Shown one piece after another: positions 8,920 through 17,698 of a DNA stretch of 64,000 bases. The first letter of the stretch is position 1. Each line of letters starts with the position of its first letter. The notes under the pieces are model-generated. The model worked only from the letters and a program-made list of their open reading frames with translations. It was not told the origin of the DNA and searched no databases. The position numbers were made by a program, and so were the translations under genes. Source of the DNA: Desulfonauticus sp. 38_4375 (GTDB taxonomy: Bacteria > Desulfobacterota > Desulfovibrionia > Desulfovibrionales > Desulfonatronovibrionaceae); assembly GCA_001507915.1 (NCBI GenBank), contig LGER01000004.1, positions 1 to 64,000 of the forward strand, written 5' to 3'.

Positions 8920-10621
8920 TTTCTCCTCCTTGTTTATTTATTGGTAAATAGATAGTAAAGGTTGTTCCTTTACCAATTTCACTTTCTACTTTAATATCTC
9001 CTCCCATCTTTTTGATTATTCCGTAGCAGATAGAAAGTCCCAGACCTGTTCCTTTACCCACTGGCTTAGTGGTAAAGAATGGGTCAAAAATTCTGGATAA
9101 ATTGGCTTTGGGAATACCACATCCTGTATCTGTTATTTCACAGATTATTTGATTTTTTGCTCTTTTGGTAGAAATGGTAATAAGTCCACCTTTTTTTTCA
9201 TCAATAGCATCAATGGAATTATTGATTAAGTTGAGGAAGACTTGCTGTAGCTCTGAAGGAGAAGCATATATTTCTGGCAATCCAGGACTTAAGATAGATT
9301 TAATTTTTATATTACTAAACTTGGCCCTTCTGGCAGAAAGAGAGATAACTTCATTTATAACTTCATTGATTTGGATTTTGGATACTCGACTGTCAATGCG
9401 CCTGGCAAAACTTAGGAGTTTGTGGGTTATTTCCTTACATCTTTTGCCCTGGGTTTTTATCTGTCGTAAAGAGCGAGAAAATTCTTCTATTTTTCCCCTA
9501 TCTTGAATGCTTTCTTCCAGAATATCTTCCAGCCATCCTGCTTCTTCCACCATGATTGCCACAGGGTTATTGATTTCATGGGCAATACCTGCAGCTAACT
9601 CACCTAAAGAAGCTAGTTTGCCAGCTTCTATTATTTGTTCATTCATAATTTCTTTTTCTTTATCTATCTTTTTTATATGTCTGACTAAATTTCTGGTTAT
9701 TAGATAAGATAGAGCTACTATAAATATAGTACTTAAAACTAGAGAAATTATTCCAATTTTTTGAGTAAAATATAAATCTCCAAAAGCTAGTTTTTTAGGT
9801 TGTTGGAAAATTAAATACCAATTTTTATTTTCTAACTTTGATATTAGATAGATATTTAACTCTTGTAGTTCATTTTTCTTTTCAAAATAGTTTATACCTT
9901 GCCTACTATCATTTTTTTGTAAAATATCTTTTATTATGTTAGATTGAGACTCTAAAATAGGATTTTCACTGGTCTGTAGTTTGCCGTCTTCATTTACAAT
10001 ATAGGCTACACCAGAATGTCCTATTTTTATATTTTCTACTATTTTATTGAAATAGAAAAAATCTATAGTTGCTCTGATTAAATAAGTTTTTTGATTAGCT
10101 GTTTTTTTTACAGATATTATAAAATGGGGTAGTTTTCTAAATCCTAAGAATACATCGCTTATATAAAATATGTTGTTTTTAGCCTCGTTATACCATTTTT
10201 CTTTTTTATAATTTATTCCTTTAAGTTTAAAAGGTCCGACATAGGAAATTTGATTTCCTTCATTGTCTATAACTCCTATGTCTACAAATACATTTCCATA
10301 ATTACTTTTTAAATTGTCAAATATTTTTTTTAGGGTATCTTCACTTTTTAATTCTTCAAAACTATAAATGTCAGATATAAGCAAAATATTAGATATTTTT
10401 TCATTTAAAAAATTTTCAATGTAGATTTTATGTTTTAAAAATATTAGTTTGATATTTTCTAAAGTTTTTTCCTTATAGGAAGTGTTAAATTTAAGAGCAA
10501 TAAAACCATTGACCAGTAAAAGAGGAATGAGCGAAACAAGTACAATCAAAATCCACACTTGTCTGGTTAATTTTTTATAATAGTGCTCTGAATGATAGCC
10601 AGTGGATTGAGTGGTTTTCAC
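8909..10621 (-). CDS. Membrane histidine kinase with Cache-type periplasmic sensor
   Basis: 570 residues. A membrane helix at about 22-45 and another at about 288-310 enclose a periplasmic domain of about 240 residues with a dCache-like pattern ([28 protein letters not shown]). The cytoplasmic part has the H-box [17 protein letters not shown] with His348, N-box [11 protein letters not shown]1 DTGCGIP, F-box FDPFFTT and G2 GTGLGLSI. The start is GTG at 10621, preceded by AAGGAG about 8 bases away. It heads the minus-strand operon with the two receivers, so it probably senses a small periplasmic ligand and controls the TauE genes. Confidence 0.9.
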   Translation of the reverse strand: MKTTQSTGYHSEHYYKKLTRQVWILIVLVSLIPLLLVNGFIALKFNTSYKEKTLENIKLIFLKHKIYIENFLNEKISNILLISDIYSFEELKSEDTLKKIFDNLKSNYGNVFVDIGVIDNEGNQISYVGPFKLKGINYKKEKWYNEAKNNIFYISDVFLGFRKLPHFIISVKKTANQKTYLIRATIDFFYFNKIVENIKIGHSGVAYIVNEDGKLQTSENPILESQSNIIKDILQKNDSRQGINYFEKKNELQELNIYLISKLENKNWYLIFQQPKKLAFGDLYFTQKIGIISLVLSTIFIVALSYLITRNLVRHIKKIDKEKEIMNEQIIEAGKLASLGELAAGIAHEINNPVAIMVEEAGWLEDILEESIQDRGKIEEFSRSLRQIKTQGKRCKEITHKLLSFARRIDSRVSKIQINEVINEVISLSARRAKFSNIKIKSILSPGLPEIYASPSELQQVFLNLINNSIDAIDEKKGGLITISTKRAKNQIICEITDTGCGIPKANLSRIFDPFFTTKPVGKGTGLGLSICYGIIKKMGGDIKVESEIGKGTTFTIYLPINKQGGENES

Positions 10622-10904
10622 AGTTTTTTGCTCCTTGTTTGATTGGTTTTATCTTTTGGTTATCAATAACTGTGCCTGCTTAACTTATTGATTTTATTAG
10701 CTTTATTTTGAATGGAGGTGTAAAAAAATTTTACAAGTGTAAAAGAAAAATACAGGGAGGTGCTAGAAAGCTTTTTGACTGGGAGGTTAGAACTCTTGGG
10801 ATAAGTAAAAGAGAAAGTCTAGGTAAGATAGATTAAGGTTTGTTTATGGTAGATGAGAAACCTGAAATATAGAAGCTAAACTATTGAAATAAAAGAAAAA
10901 AAAC
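10622..10904. other. Intergenic region upstream of the histidine kinase operon
   Basis: About 280 bases without a credible gene, lying between the kinase start and the tRNA terminator; together with the terminator it forms the only gap over 300 bases. It should hold the promoter of the 10621-3118 operon. I see a dyad at 10729-10744 but no strong -35/-10 pair. A GGCAC-N6-TTGA string at about 10653-10667 (minus strand) resembles a sigma-54 site but lacks the invariant GC of the -12 element. Confidence 0.5.
10729..10744. promoter_or_regulatory. Dyad, possible operator of the histidine kinase operon
   Basis: TTTTACAAGTGTAAAA has 7-bp perfect arms around a 2-base centre, about 110 bases upstream of the kinase start. 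The short centre suits a dimeric DNA-binding protein better than an RNA hairpin. No regulator is assigned. Confidence 0.4.
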
Positions 10905-10938
10905 AAAAAGCCACTATCCTTGGATAGTGGCTTTTTTT
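10905..10938 (-). terminator. Bidirectional terminator after the tRNA genes
   Basis: GCCACTATC is repeated as GATAGTGGC around a short centre, flanked by an A-run on the left and a T-run on the right. It functions in either direction. On the minus strand it ends the transcript carrying tRNA-Val and tRNA-Asp. Confidence 0.85.
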
Positions 10939-10943
10939 CTTGA

Positions 10944-11020
<77 letters not shown>

Positions 11021-11029
11021 TTGTCAAAG

Positions 11030-11105
11030 TGGTGGGCGGAACAGGGCTCGAACCTGTGACCCCCGGCTTGTAAGGCCGATGCTCTCCCAACTGAGCTATC
11101 CGCCC
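11030..11105 (-). tRNA. tRNA-Val (TAC)
   Basis: 76 bases including an encoded CCA. The acceptor stem GGGCGGA pairs with TCCGCCC, the D-arm is TAGCTCAGTTGGGAGAGC, the anticodon loop CTTACAA gives TAC, and the T-loop is GGTTCGAGCCC. Its 5' end is only 19 bases after the stop codon of the glycosyltransferase gene on the same strand. Confidence 0.97.
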
Positions 11106-11124
11106 CTCCGTAGGAGACAGCTTT

Positions 11125-11913
11125 TTATATATTAGCTTGCGAGTTGTCAATATTTTTTTTGAGATTTTTTTCTTTTATCTCTAATATCTTGATATATTTA
11201 AGAAAACCATAGAAAAAAGAATTTAAAGCCAAAATAAATCCAGCCTGACCGTCACGAAAGCCCTGTTTGAAAAGGTAGATTTTTAAAAAGCGAGCCAGCC
11301 CATGGCCCAGGGCCTTGAAGAGCCCACTGGAAACACCTTTACTGGCTAAATCCTTAGCTGCTTCCTGGGTATAGTAGTTTATTTTGTTTAGATGTTCGCT
11401 CAAATTGGTGTAAGGAAAGTGGATAATGTCTCCTTTTAGTTTTTTGGTTTTACCCTGGGGCTTAAAGCCATAGTGAGGCTCAGAAATATGAAGGTTAGTC
11501 TGAGGTAAAGAAAAGACCCTGAGCAGATAGTCTGGATACCAGCCAGAATGCTTTAAAAATCTGTCAAAGTAAAAAGACCTTCTGGGGCAGTAAAAGCCCA
11601 CATAATCCCGGGGATTTTGCAGGTGTGCTATGATTTCTTTTTGTAATTCCGGGGAAAGTATTTCATCCTGGTCCAGGGAGACTACCCACTGGGTTTTAAT
11701 GTGTTTAAAGGCATATTCAAACTGTTTGCCCGGTCCTGGCCAGGGATTGACTAAAACTCTGGCTCCTAAGCTTTGGGCAATTTCTCTGGTAGCGTCAGTG
11801 CTTTCTGAGTCCACCACCAGGATTTCTTGGCAAAAACTCAAACTTTGCAAACACTTTTCCAGGTATTTTTCACCATTAAAGGTAAGGACCAGTCCAGTTG
11901 CTTTTACTGACAC
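11125..11913 (-). CDS. Family 2 glycosyltransferase, WaaE/KdtX-like
   Basis: 262 residues. The GT2 fold opens with GLVLTFNGEKYLEKCLQSL, followed by ILVVDSESTDATREIA and the metal-binding SLDQDEIL, and later HISEPHYGF and FPYTNLSEHLNKI. This pattern matches lipopolysaccharide inner-core glucosyltransferases of the WaaE/KdtX group, acting at the inner membrane surface. The gene overlaps the aminotransferase gene by 10 bases. It ends 19 bases before tRNA-Val, so the tRNAs are probably read through from this operon. Confidence 0.85.
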   Translation of the reverse strand: MSVKATGLVLTFNGEKYLEKCLQSLSFCQEILVVDSESTDATREIAQSLGARVLVNPWPGPGKQFEYAFKHIKTQWVVSLDQDEILSPELQKEIIAHLQNPRDYVGFYCPRRSFYFDRFLKHSGWYPDYLLRVFSLPQTNLHISEPHYGFKPQGKTKKLKGDIIHFPYTNLSEHLNKINYYTQEAAKDLASKGVSSGLFKALGHGLARFLKIYLFKQGFRDGQAGFILALNSFFYGFLKYIKILEIKEKNLKKNIDNSQANI

Positions 11914-13082
11914 TTGGCTTGCTCCAAGATGGTCTTTACAGCTAAAATGACATCTTCAATATCCCTTGCAGTGAGTTTGGCGGAAAGGGGAAGGCTTAGG
12001 GTTTGCCTGCCTATTTTAGCTGCCACAGGATAGTCTTCTGGCCTCCAGCCAAAGGTCTTTTGATAGTAAGGATGTTCTGGCAGGCTTAAATAGTGTACTC
12101 CAACCCCTATATTGTGAAAGGTCATCTGTTCTAAAAAGGCATCTCTAGAAATATGGGTCTTTTGTTCGTCCACCAAAATAGTAAAGAGATGATAAGAGGG
12201 TTTCAGATAAGAGGGAAAAGGAGCAGGTAAGGTTAAAGGCAGGTTCTGAAAGGCTTCCAGGTATTTTTCCCAGACCTCTTTTCTTTTTTCCCAATACTTT
12301 TCCACTCTTTTTAATTGATGAATGCCAATTGCAGCTTGTAAGTCCATCATATTGTATTTAAAGCCAGCCTCAATCACTAAATAGTGCTTATATCCCTCAT
12401 CTGAAAACCTGCGCCAGGCATCAGCACTCATTCCGTGCAGGGCTAAAATTTTTATGCGTTTAGCCAGTTCCTGGTGAGGAGTAATAACCATACCTCCCTC
12501 ACCAGTAATAATGTTTTTGGTAACATAAAAGCTAAAACAGCCAAAATCTCCAAAGGTTCCGCAGGGTTTATCCTTATACTTGGCCTCTATAGCATGGGCA
12601 CAGTCTTCAATGATTTTGAGTCCATATTTTTGAGCTATTTCTAAAATGGGGTCCATTTCACAGGGCCTGCCTGCAAAGTGTACGGGCAAGATAGCCTTGG
12701 TCCTGGGCGTTATTTTTTTTTCAATGAGTTCAGGATTGATATTAAAGGTATCCTCTTCCACATCCACTAAAACAGGAGTGGCTCCAGCATGAATAATGGC
12801 ATTTACAGTGGCACAGAAGGTAAGAGGAGTGGTGATTACTTCATCTCCAGGACCAATGTCTGCTGCAATAAGGCTTAAGTGCAGGGCAGCAGTGCAGGAA
12901 TTAACAGCTATGGCATAGGGAATATTTTTGTATTGTTTAAAGTCTTCCTCAAATCTAGCTACCTTGGGACCTGTACCTAACCAGCAGGTTTTTAAACTGT
13001 GTACCACTTCTTGAATTTCTTCTTCTTCAATGAGAGGAGAACCAAAAACCAGGAATTCTTCTTTAGAACGAATGGGTTGCAT
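11904..13082 (-). CDS. DegT/DnrJ/EryC1/StrS family sugar aminotransferase
   Basis: 392 residues with PLP-dependent aminotransferase motifs: NSCTAALHLSLIA, TTPLTFCATVNAI, the cofactor aspartate in IEDCAHAIEA, and the Schiff-base lysine Lys189 in SFYVTKNIITGEGGM. The family aminates nucleotide-bound keto sugars, as in ArnB and PseC. Together with the adjoining GT2 gene it implies an amino sugar in lipopolysaccharide or another surface glycan. The exact sugar cannot be told. It lies 20 bases downstream of tmk on the same strand. Confidence 0.88.
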   Translation of the reverse strand: MQPIRSKEEFLVFGSPLIEEEEIQEVVHSLKTCWLGTGPKVARFEEDFKQYKNIPYAIAVNSCTAALHLSLIAADIGPGDEVITTPLTFCATVNAIIHAGATPVLVDVEEDTFNINPELIEKKITPRTKAILPVHFAGRPCEMDPILEIAQKYGLKIIEDCAHAIEAKYKDKPCGTFGDFGCFSFYVTKNIITGEGGMVITPHQELAKRIKILALHGMSADAWRRFSDEGYKHYLVIEAGFKYNMMDLQAAIGIHQLKRVEKYWEKRKEVWEKYLEAFQNLPLTLPAPFPSYLKPSYHLFTILVDEQKTHISRDAFLEQMTFHNIGVGVHYLSLPEHPYYQKTFGWRPEDYPVAAKIGRQTLSLPLSAKLTARDIEDVILAVKTILEQAKCQ

Positions 13083-13102
13083 GGGAAGTTTCCTTTTTAA
13101 AC

Positions 13103-13738
13103 CTAGAATTTTAGTTTGTTTTTTATCTTTTCCAGTAACTGGGCAAAAACCTTTTCTGGAGCAGGAGAGCCATCCAGGACAATAAAGCGTTCAGGATGTA
13201 AGGAAGCCAGGGTAAGATAGCCTTCTCTTATTTTCTGGTGAAAATCCAAACTTTCTGCTTCAAACCTTCCTTCCTGTCTGGATTGTTTATTCTCTAAATT
13301 GCGCTCTAGAGCCCTTTTTAGACCAGTCTCTACTGGCAGGTCCAAAAGTATAGTAATATTGGGCTCCAAGTTGTTGGTGGCCAGGGCATTTAATTGGTAG
13401 AGCAAGTCCAGTTCAATACCCCGTCCATAGCCCTGATAGACCAGGGTGGAGTCCACATAGCGGTCAGAAATCACCACCTTGCCTTGGGCCAGGGCTGGTT
13501 TTATTACCTGTTGTACATGTTCTACCCGGTCGGCCAGGTATAAAAAAAGCTCACATTCCTTGCTTATACCTTGATTTTCCAGGGAGAGCAGGATCTTTCT
13601 AAGCTCTATTCCCAGTTTGCTTCCACCAGGTTCACGGGTTAAAACTACTTCCTTGTTTTGTTCTTCCAGGTAGTGTTTTAGTTTTTTGGCTTGAGTGGTT
13701 TTTCCACAGCCTTCTATTCCTTCAAAGGTAATAAACAT
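13103..13738 (-). CDS. tmk: Thymidylate kinase
   Basis: 211 residues, the usual length. It phosphorylates dTMP to dTDP. The P-loop GIEGCGKTTQAKKL is near the N-terminus, the DRY signature appears in SDRYVDSTLVYQGYGRG, and ILLDLPVETGLKRA is the usual strand before the lid. The ATG at 13738 lies inside the upstream YhaM-like gene, a 25-base overlap that implies coupled translation. Confidence 0.96.
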   Translation of the reverse strand: MFITFEGIEGCGKTTQAKKLKHYLEEQNKEVVLTREPGGSKLGIELRKILLSLENQGISKECELFLYLADRVEHVQQVIKPALAQGKVVISDRYVDSTLVYQGYGRGIELDLLYQLNALATNNLEPNITILLDLPVETGLKRALERNLENKQSRQEGRFEAESLDFHQKIREGYLTLASLHPERFIVLDGSPAPEKVFAQLLEKIKNKLKF

Positions 13739-14760
13739 TGGTTTATCCTCGTGAGTTTGGCTTGGGAAGTTTCTTCAGAATTATCCTTAGGTCTAGGGGT
13801 TCTTTTGGGCCAGAAAAGTGGTCTGGAGAGTGCTCGGTTATACTCAGACCAAAAGGGTTCTGTTTCTGAGTCTGGTTCGATATTTAAGCTCTGTTGCAGG
13901 AGATTGAGTTTAGCGTCCAGATTGTCTGCAAAGTGGAGCAAGATAGCCTCAGGCGTTTTGGGCCTTTTAGGTGAGCCAAATTCCAGCTCCCCATGATGAG
14001 AAAGGATGAGGTGCTTTAAGTGCAGGATTAACTCAGGTTCTTTTTCTTCCAGAGGAGTTAAAAAGGGCTGGAGCTTTTCCAGACCTAAAAATATATGCCC
14101 CAAAAGTTTTCCTTCATCTGTGTAATTGCGACTAAAACTGGATTCCAGTTCAAAGGCCTTGCCCAGGTCGTGTAAACAAGCAGCAGTAAGTAAAATGTCC
14201 CTGTCTATAAAAGGGTAGAGAGCACTTAACTGCAAACAGATTTTACACACAGCTAAAGTATGCTCCACCAGTCCTCCCAGGTAGGCATGGTGGATGGATT
14301 TGCCTCCAGGGGCCTGTAAAAAGGCCTTTTTTAATTCCTGGTTTTTAAAAACAGAAGTTAAGAGATTTTTCCATAGGGGATAGTGGATATTAGGCCAGAG
14401 TAATTCCTTTAGTTCCTGAAAAATTTCCTCTGGCGGCTTTTCAGTAGCTGGTAAAAACTGGCTTAAGTCTATTTCTTCCTGACTTAAAGGAGTTAATTCT
14501 TCTATTTTTAACTGCAGTTCCTGTCCAAAGGCTTGCACTGTTCCTCTAATCCAAAAAAAACTTTCAGGGGCAATTTCTTCCAGTTGCAAGCTCAAAGGAC
14601 TCCAGATTCTGGCTTGCATTTGCCCGCTTTTGTCCTGGAGTACAAGTTGCCAGTAAGGGCCATTTTTGGCCATAAGTTTTTGGGCTGATAAGACCAGGAA
14701 GATGTCCTCTACTTTTTCCTGTTCTTTTAGATCTGTCAGGTATTTTTTTTTCTCTTTCAC
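13714..14760 (-). CDS. YhaM-like 3'-5' exoribonuclease (OB-fold plus HD domain)
   Basis: 348 residues. The N-terminus is an OB-fold nucleic-acid-binding domain (about 15-100; NGPYWQLVLQDKSGQMQARI). It is followed by a metal-dependent HD phosphohydrolase domain with GLVEHTLAVCKI, CLHDLGKAFEL and HHGELEFGSP. The YhaM/Cbf1 family trims RNA or DNA 3' ends. The start is GTG at 14760 with only a weak ribosome site. It heads the minus-strand operon continuing into tmk and diverges from korDABC over a 107-base region. Confidence 0.85.
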   Translation of the reverse strand: MKEKKKYLTDLKEQEKVEDIFLVLSAQKLMAKNGPYWQLVLQDKSGQMQARIWSPLSLQLEEIAPESFFWIRGTVQAFGQELQLKIEELTPLSQEEIDLSQFLPATEKPPEEIFQELKELLWPNIHYPLWKNLLTSVFKNQELKKAFLQAPGGKSIHHAYLGGLVEHTLAVCKICLQLSALYPFIDRDILLTAACLHDLGKAFELESSFSRNYTDEGKLLGHIFLGLEKLQPFLTPLEEKEPELILHLKHLILSHHGELEFGSPKRPKTPEAILLHFADNLDAKLNLLQQSLNIEPDSETEPFWSEYNRALSRPLFWPKRTPRPKDNSEETSQAKLTRINQCLLPLKE

Positions 14761-14867
14761 TGTTGCCTATCTTATTTATTTGGACTAAGAAATTAACCAC
14801 TCTTGTTCCTTGGGATTTAAACAAGGAAGTATAAAAGCGCAAGTTTTATCTTATTTTTGGGGGTAAA

Positions 14868-15125
14868 ATGGCTAAAAAGAAAGGTGAAACCATTGTTACT
14901 GTTTATCCTGCCTGGTGTAAAGGCTGTGGTATTTGTGTAAATTTTTGCCCGGGCAAGGTGTTGGAATTTGATGAACATGGCAAGGCCTATGTGGCCAGGA
15001 TGGAAGAGTGTATAGGCTGTGGATTTTGTGAATTACACTGCCCGGACTTTGCCATTTCTGTGGTTGCTAAGGATAAAAAGGATAATAAAAATAATTCTGA
15101 GCATAAAGACGAGGGAAAAAATTAA
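14868..15125 (+). CDS. korD: 2-oxoacid:ferredoxin oxidoreductase, delta (ferredoxin) subunit
   Basis: 85 residues with two [4Fe-4S] motifs, CKGCGICVNFCP and CIGCGFCELHCP, and a lysine-rich tail. It carries electrons from the thiamine-diphosphate site to external ferredoxin. It is the first of four genes in the order D-A-B-C, with 3-, 4- and 1-base gaps, typical of 2-oxoglutarate:ferredoxin oxidoreductase in anaerobic bacteria. A GGGGGT ribosome site precedes the ATG. Confidence 0.9.
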   Translation: MAKKKGETIVTVYPAWCKGCGICVNFCPGKVLEFDEHGKAYVARMEECIGCGFCELHCPDFAISVVAKDKKDNKNNSEHKDEGKN

Positions 15126-15128
15126 GTT

Positions 15129-16274
15129 ATGGCTAGAAAACCTAAGAGAAAAGAACTTTTTGCTTTGGGCAATGAGGCTGTGGTGGAAGGAGCCCTTTTA
15201 GCTGGATGTAGTTTTTTTGCAGGCTATCCCATTACTCCTTCTACCGAAATAGCTGAAGGTATGGCTGCAAAACTTCCTCAACTGGAAGAGGGAGTTTTTG
15301 TGCAAATGGAAGATGAAATTGCCAGTTTAGGAGCAGTGATAGGCGCTTCTCTGGCTGGCAGAAAGGCTATGACTGCCACTTCTGGACCTGGATTTTCTTT
15401 GATGCAAGAACATATTGGCTATGCCTGTATGGCTGAAGTGCCTTTGGTTATTGTCAATGTTATGCGGGGAGGCCCTTCTACCGGCTTACCCACCAATCCT
15501 GCCCAGGGAGATGTGCAGCAGGCCAGGTGGGGTACGCATGGAGACCATCCCATTATTGTCCTTTCGGCCAGTGATGTGCAAGAGTGTCTACACATGACCA
15601 TTGCAGCTTTTAATTTTGCTGAAAAATACAGGACTCCTGTTATTTTGCTTTTAGACGAAGTCACAGCACACACCAGAGAAAAGATCGTGCTTCCCAGACC
15701 TGAAGAACTTACCATTATTAATCGCACCATTCCCACCATGCCACCAGAGTGGTATGTGCCTTATGAAGAGACCATGCGGGGAGTTCCTCCCATGCCACCT
15801 TTGGGCTCTGGGTATCGTTATCATGTAACTGGTCTTACCCATGATGAGCATGGCTACCCTACGAGTAAAGCTAATGAAATAAGTGCCCTTATGCATAGGT
15901 TGTTTAGAAAAATAGACCAGTTTTTCTATGACATCCAGTTGGTAGAAGAAGTGGAAACAGAGGATGCAGAGGTGGTAGTGGTGGCCTATGGTTGTGTAGC
16001 CAGGTCTGCCAAGCTCGCCATTACCCAGGCCAGAGAGAGTGGTTGTAAGGCAGGACTACTTGTCCTAAAGACCCTTTTTCCTTTTCCCAGGACCTATGTA
16101 GAAAAGCTGGCTAGACAGTGTAAAAAGGTAATAGTCCCGGAAATGAACATGGGACAGATTTCCAGAGAAGTAAAAAGGGTAAATAATGGCCTTTCCAGGG
16201 TGGTAACTATCAATAGAGTGGACGGACAGATAATTACTCCTGGAGAAATCTTGAAAAAAATTTATAAGGATTAG
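15129..16274 (+). CDS. korA: 2-oxoacid:ferredoxin oxidoreductase, alpha subunit
   Basis: 381 residues. It opens with GNEAVVEGALLAGCSFFAGYPITPSTEIAEGM, the pyrimidine-binding part of the thiamine-diphosphate site, and continues with GVFVQMEDEIASLGAVIGAS and SGPGFSLMQEHIG. The C-terminal third (VVVVAYGCVARSAKLAI) is the transketolase-C-like domain. With KorB it oxidatively decarboxylates a 2-oxoacid to acyl-CoA, or runs in reverse during CO2 fixation. 2-Oxoglutarate is the likely substrate from subunit sizes and gene order; a branched-chain 2-oxoacid is the alternative. Confidence 0.9.
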   Translation: MARKPKRKELFALGNEAVVEGALLAGCSFFAGYPITPSTEIAEGMAAKLPQLEEGVFVQMEDEIASLGAVIGASLAGRKAMTATSGPGFSLMQEHIGYACMAEVPLVIVNVMRGGPSTGLPTNPAQGDVQQARWGTHGDHPIIVLSASDVQECLHMTIAAFNFAEKYRTPVILLLDEVTAHTREKIVLPRPEELTIINRTIPTMPPEWYVPYEETMRGVPPMPPLGSGYRYHVTGLTHDEHGYPTSKANEISALMHRLFRKIDQFFYDIQLVEEVETEDAEVVVVAYGCVARSAKLAITQARESGCKAGLLVLKTLFPFPRTYVEKLARQCKKVIVPEMNMGQISREVKRVNNGLSRVVTINRVDGQIITPGEILKKIYKD

Positions 16275-16278
16275 GCTT

Positions 16279-17109
16279 ATGGTTGAAACCACAAAACTTA
16301 TTCATGAATATTTACGACATTCTAAAAAGTTTCCTCATGTTTATTGTCCTGGTTGTGGGCATGGTATTGTGCTTGGTTCTATTATTAGAAGCGTACACCA
16401 TCTGGGGTTGAGTAAAGATGAGGTGGTGTTAATTGCTGGTATTGGCTGTTCAGGCAGAATGGCTGTGTATGTGGACTTTAACACCATTCACACCACCCAC
16501 GGTCGGGCTTTAACTTTTGCTACTGGGGTTAAGCTGGCCAACCCTAAGCTAAAAGTCATAGTGGTAATGGGAGACGGAGATGCCCTGTCCATTGGCGGTA
16601 ATCACTTTATCCACGCTGCCAGGAGAAATATTGGGGTGACTGCTTTGGTTTTAAATAACAACATTTATGGCATGACTGGTGGACAGAGCTCTTCCACCAC
16701 ACCAGAAAATTCCTATTCCACCACCACTCCCTATGGTCATCTGGAAAGGGACTTTGATGTGGTCAACCTGGCCCTTGGTTGTGGAGCCAATTTTGTTTCT
16801 AGAACTACGGCTTTACATGCGCAGTTGATGGATAAGCTTTTAACTAAAGCTATTGAAAATCCAGGATTTAATGTAGTAGAGGTCTTAACTCCCTGTTTTA
16901 CTCAATATGGGCGTAAAAATAAATTTAAAAATGTTGTGGAAATGTATTCCTGGTATAGAAAAAACACTATTAAAGTAGAAAAGTATAAAGAGCTGCCTGA
17001 AGAAAAAAGAGCAGGCAAGATTCCCATTGGAGTATTCTCAGACAAACAAGAGCCTGGTTTTGAAGAAAAATATGGTCAATTAAGGGAAAAGCTTAGGAGT
17101 AAAAAATAA
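16279..17109 (+). CDS. korB: 2-oxoacid:ferredoxin oxidoreductase, beta subunit
   Basis: 276 residues holding the thiamine-diphosphate-binding motif: GDGDALSIGGNH followed by NNNIYGMTGGQSS. CPGCGHGI near the N-terminus supplies conserved cysteines found in this subunit. It pairs with KorA to form the active site. It lies 4 bases after korA and 1 base before korC. Confidence 0.92.
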   Translation: MVETTKLIHEYLRHSKKFPHVYCPGCGHGIVLGSIIRSVHHLGLSKDEVVLIAGIGCSGRMAVYVDFNTIHTTHGRALTFATGVKLANPKLKVIVVMGDGDALSIGGNHFIHAARRNIGVTALVLNNNIYGMTGGQSSSTTPENSYSTTTPYGHLERDFDVVNLALGCGANFVSRTTALHAQLMDKLLTKAIENPGFNVVEVLTPCFTQYGRKNKFKNVVEMYSWYRKNTIKVEKYKELPEEKRAGKIPIGVFSDKQEPGFEEKYGQLREKLRSKK

Positions 17110-17110
17110 G

Positions 17111-17698
17111 ATGTCAGCTAAAGAATTTTATCTCAACCGCTTTGAAATACGCCTTTCAGGCCTGGGAGGACAGGGTATCTTAACTCTGGGCAAGATTATG
17201 GGACAGGCCCTGGCCCTGGAGCATGGTTTTTATGTAACTCAAACCCAGAGTTATGGTCCTGAAGCCAGGGGTGGGGCTAGCAGGTCGGATTTGGTTATTA
17301 GTTCTTCGCCCATCAGCTATCCCAAGCCAGAAAACTTAGATGTCCTGGTGGCCTTGAGTCAGGAGGCTTGTAATCTTTATTTTCGCAATCTAAAGGCAGA
17401 TGGGCTATTGGTGGTGGATACCTTTATGGTAGAGCAATTGCCTACTAATAACTATGTGGGCATACCCTTTACTCAACTGGCCAAGGAAAAGTTAAAAGTG
17501 GTTCAGGCTACCAATGTACTTACTCTGGGAGCTTTGTGTTATTTACTTCCCTTTTTAAATAAAAATGCAGCGGCTAAAACTTTAAAGGAAGTTTTTCCAG
17601 CCAAAATAATAGATAAAAATATAAAGGCCTTAAATTTGGGTTATAGCAAAGCCAAACAACTCTATCCGGATATACCTAAAAAATGGTCGTTCTCCTAA
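17111..17698 (+). CDS. korC: 2-oxoacid:ferredoxin oxidoreductase, gamma subunit
   Basis: 195 residues, the usual length. GLGGQGILTLGKIMG and TQTQSYGPEARGGASRSDL are the signature sequences of the gamma subunit, which helps bind CoA. It completes the korDABC set. Its last 16 bases overlap surE, so surE may be translated from the same message. Confidence 0.92.
   Translation: MSAKEFYLNRFEIRLSGLGGQGILTLGKIMGQALALEHGFYVTQTQSYGPEARGGASRSDLVISSSPISYPKPENLDVLVALSQEACNLYFRNLKADGLLVVDTFMVEQLPTNNYVGIPFTQLAKEKLKVVQATNVLTLGALCYLLPFLNKNAAAKTLKEVFPAKIIDKNIKALNLGYSKAKQLYPDIPKKWSFS

Noticed and set aside
10640-10670. Possible sigma-54 promoter before the Cache kinase
   Set aside because: The -24-like GGCAC is present but the -12 element reads GA instead of the invariant GC.
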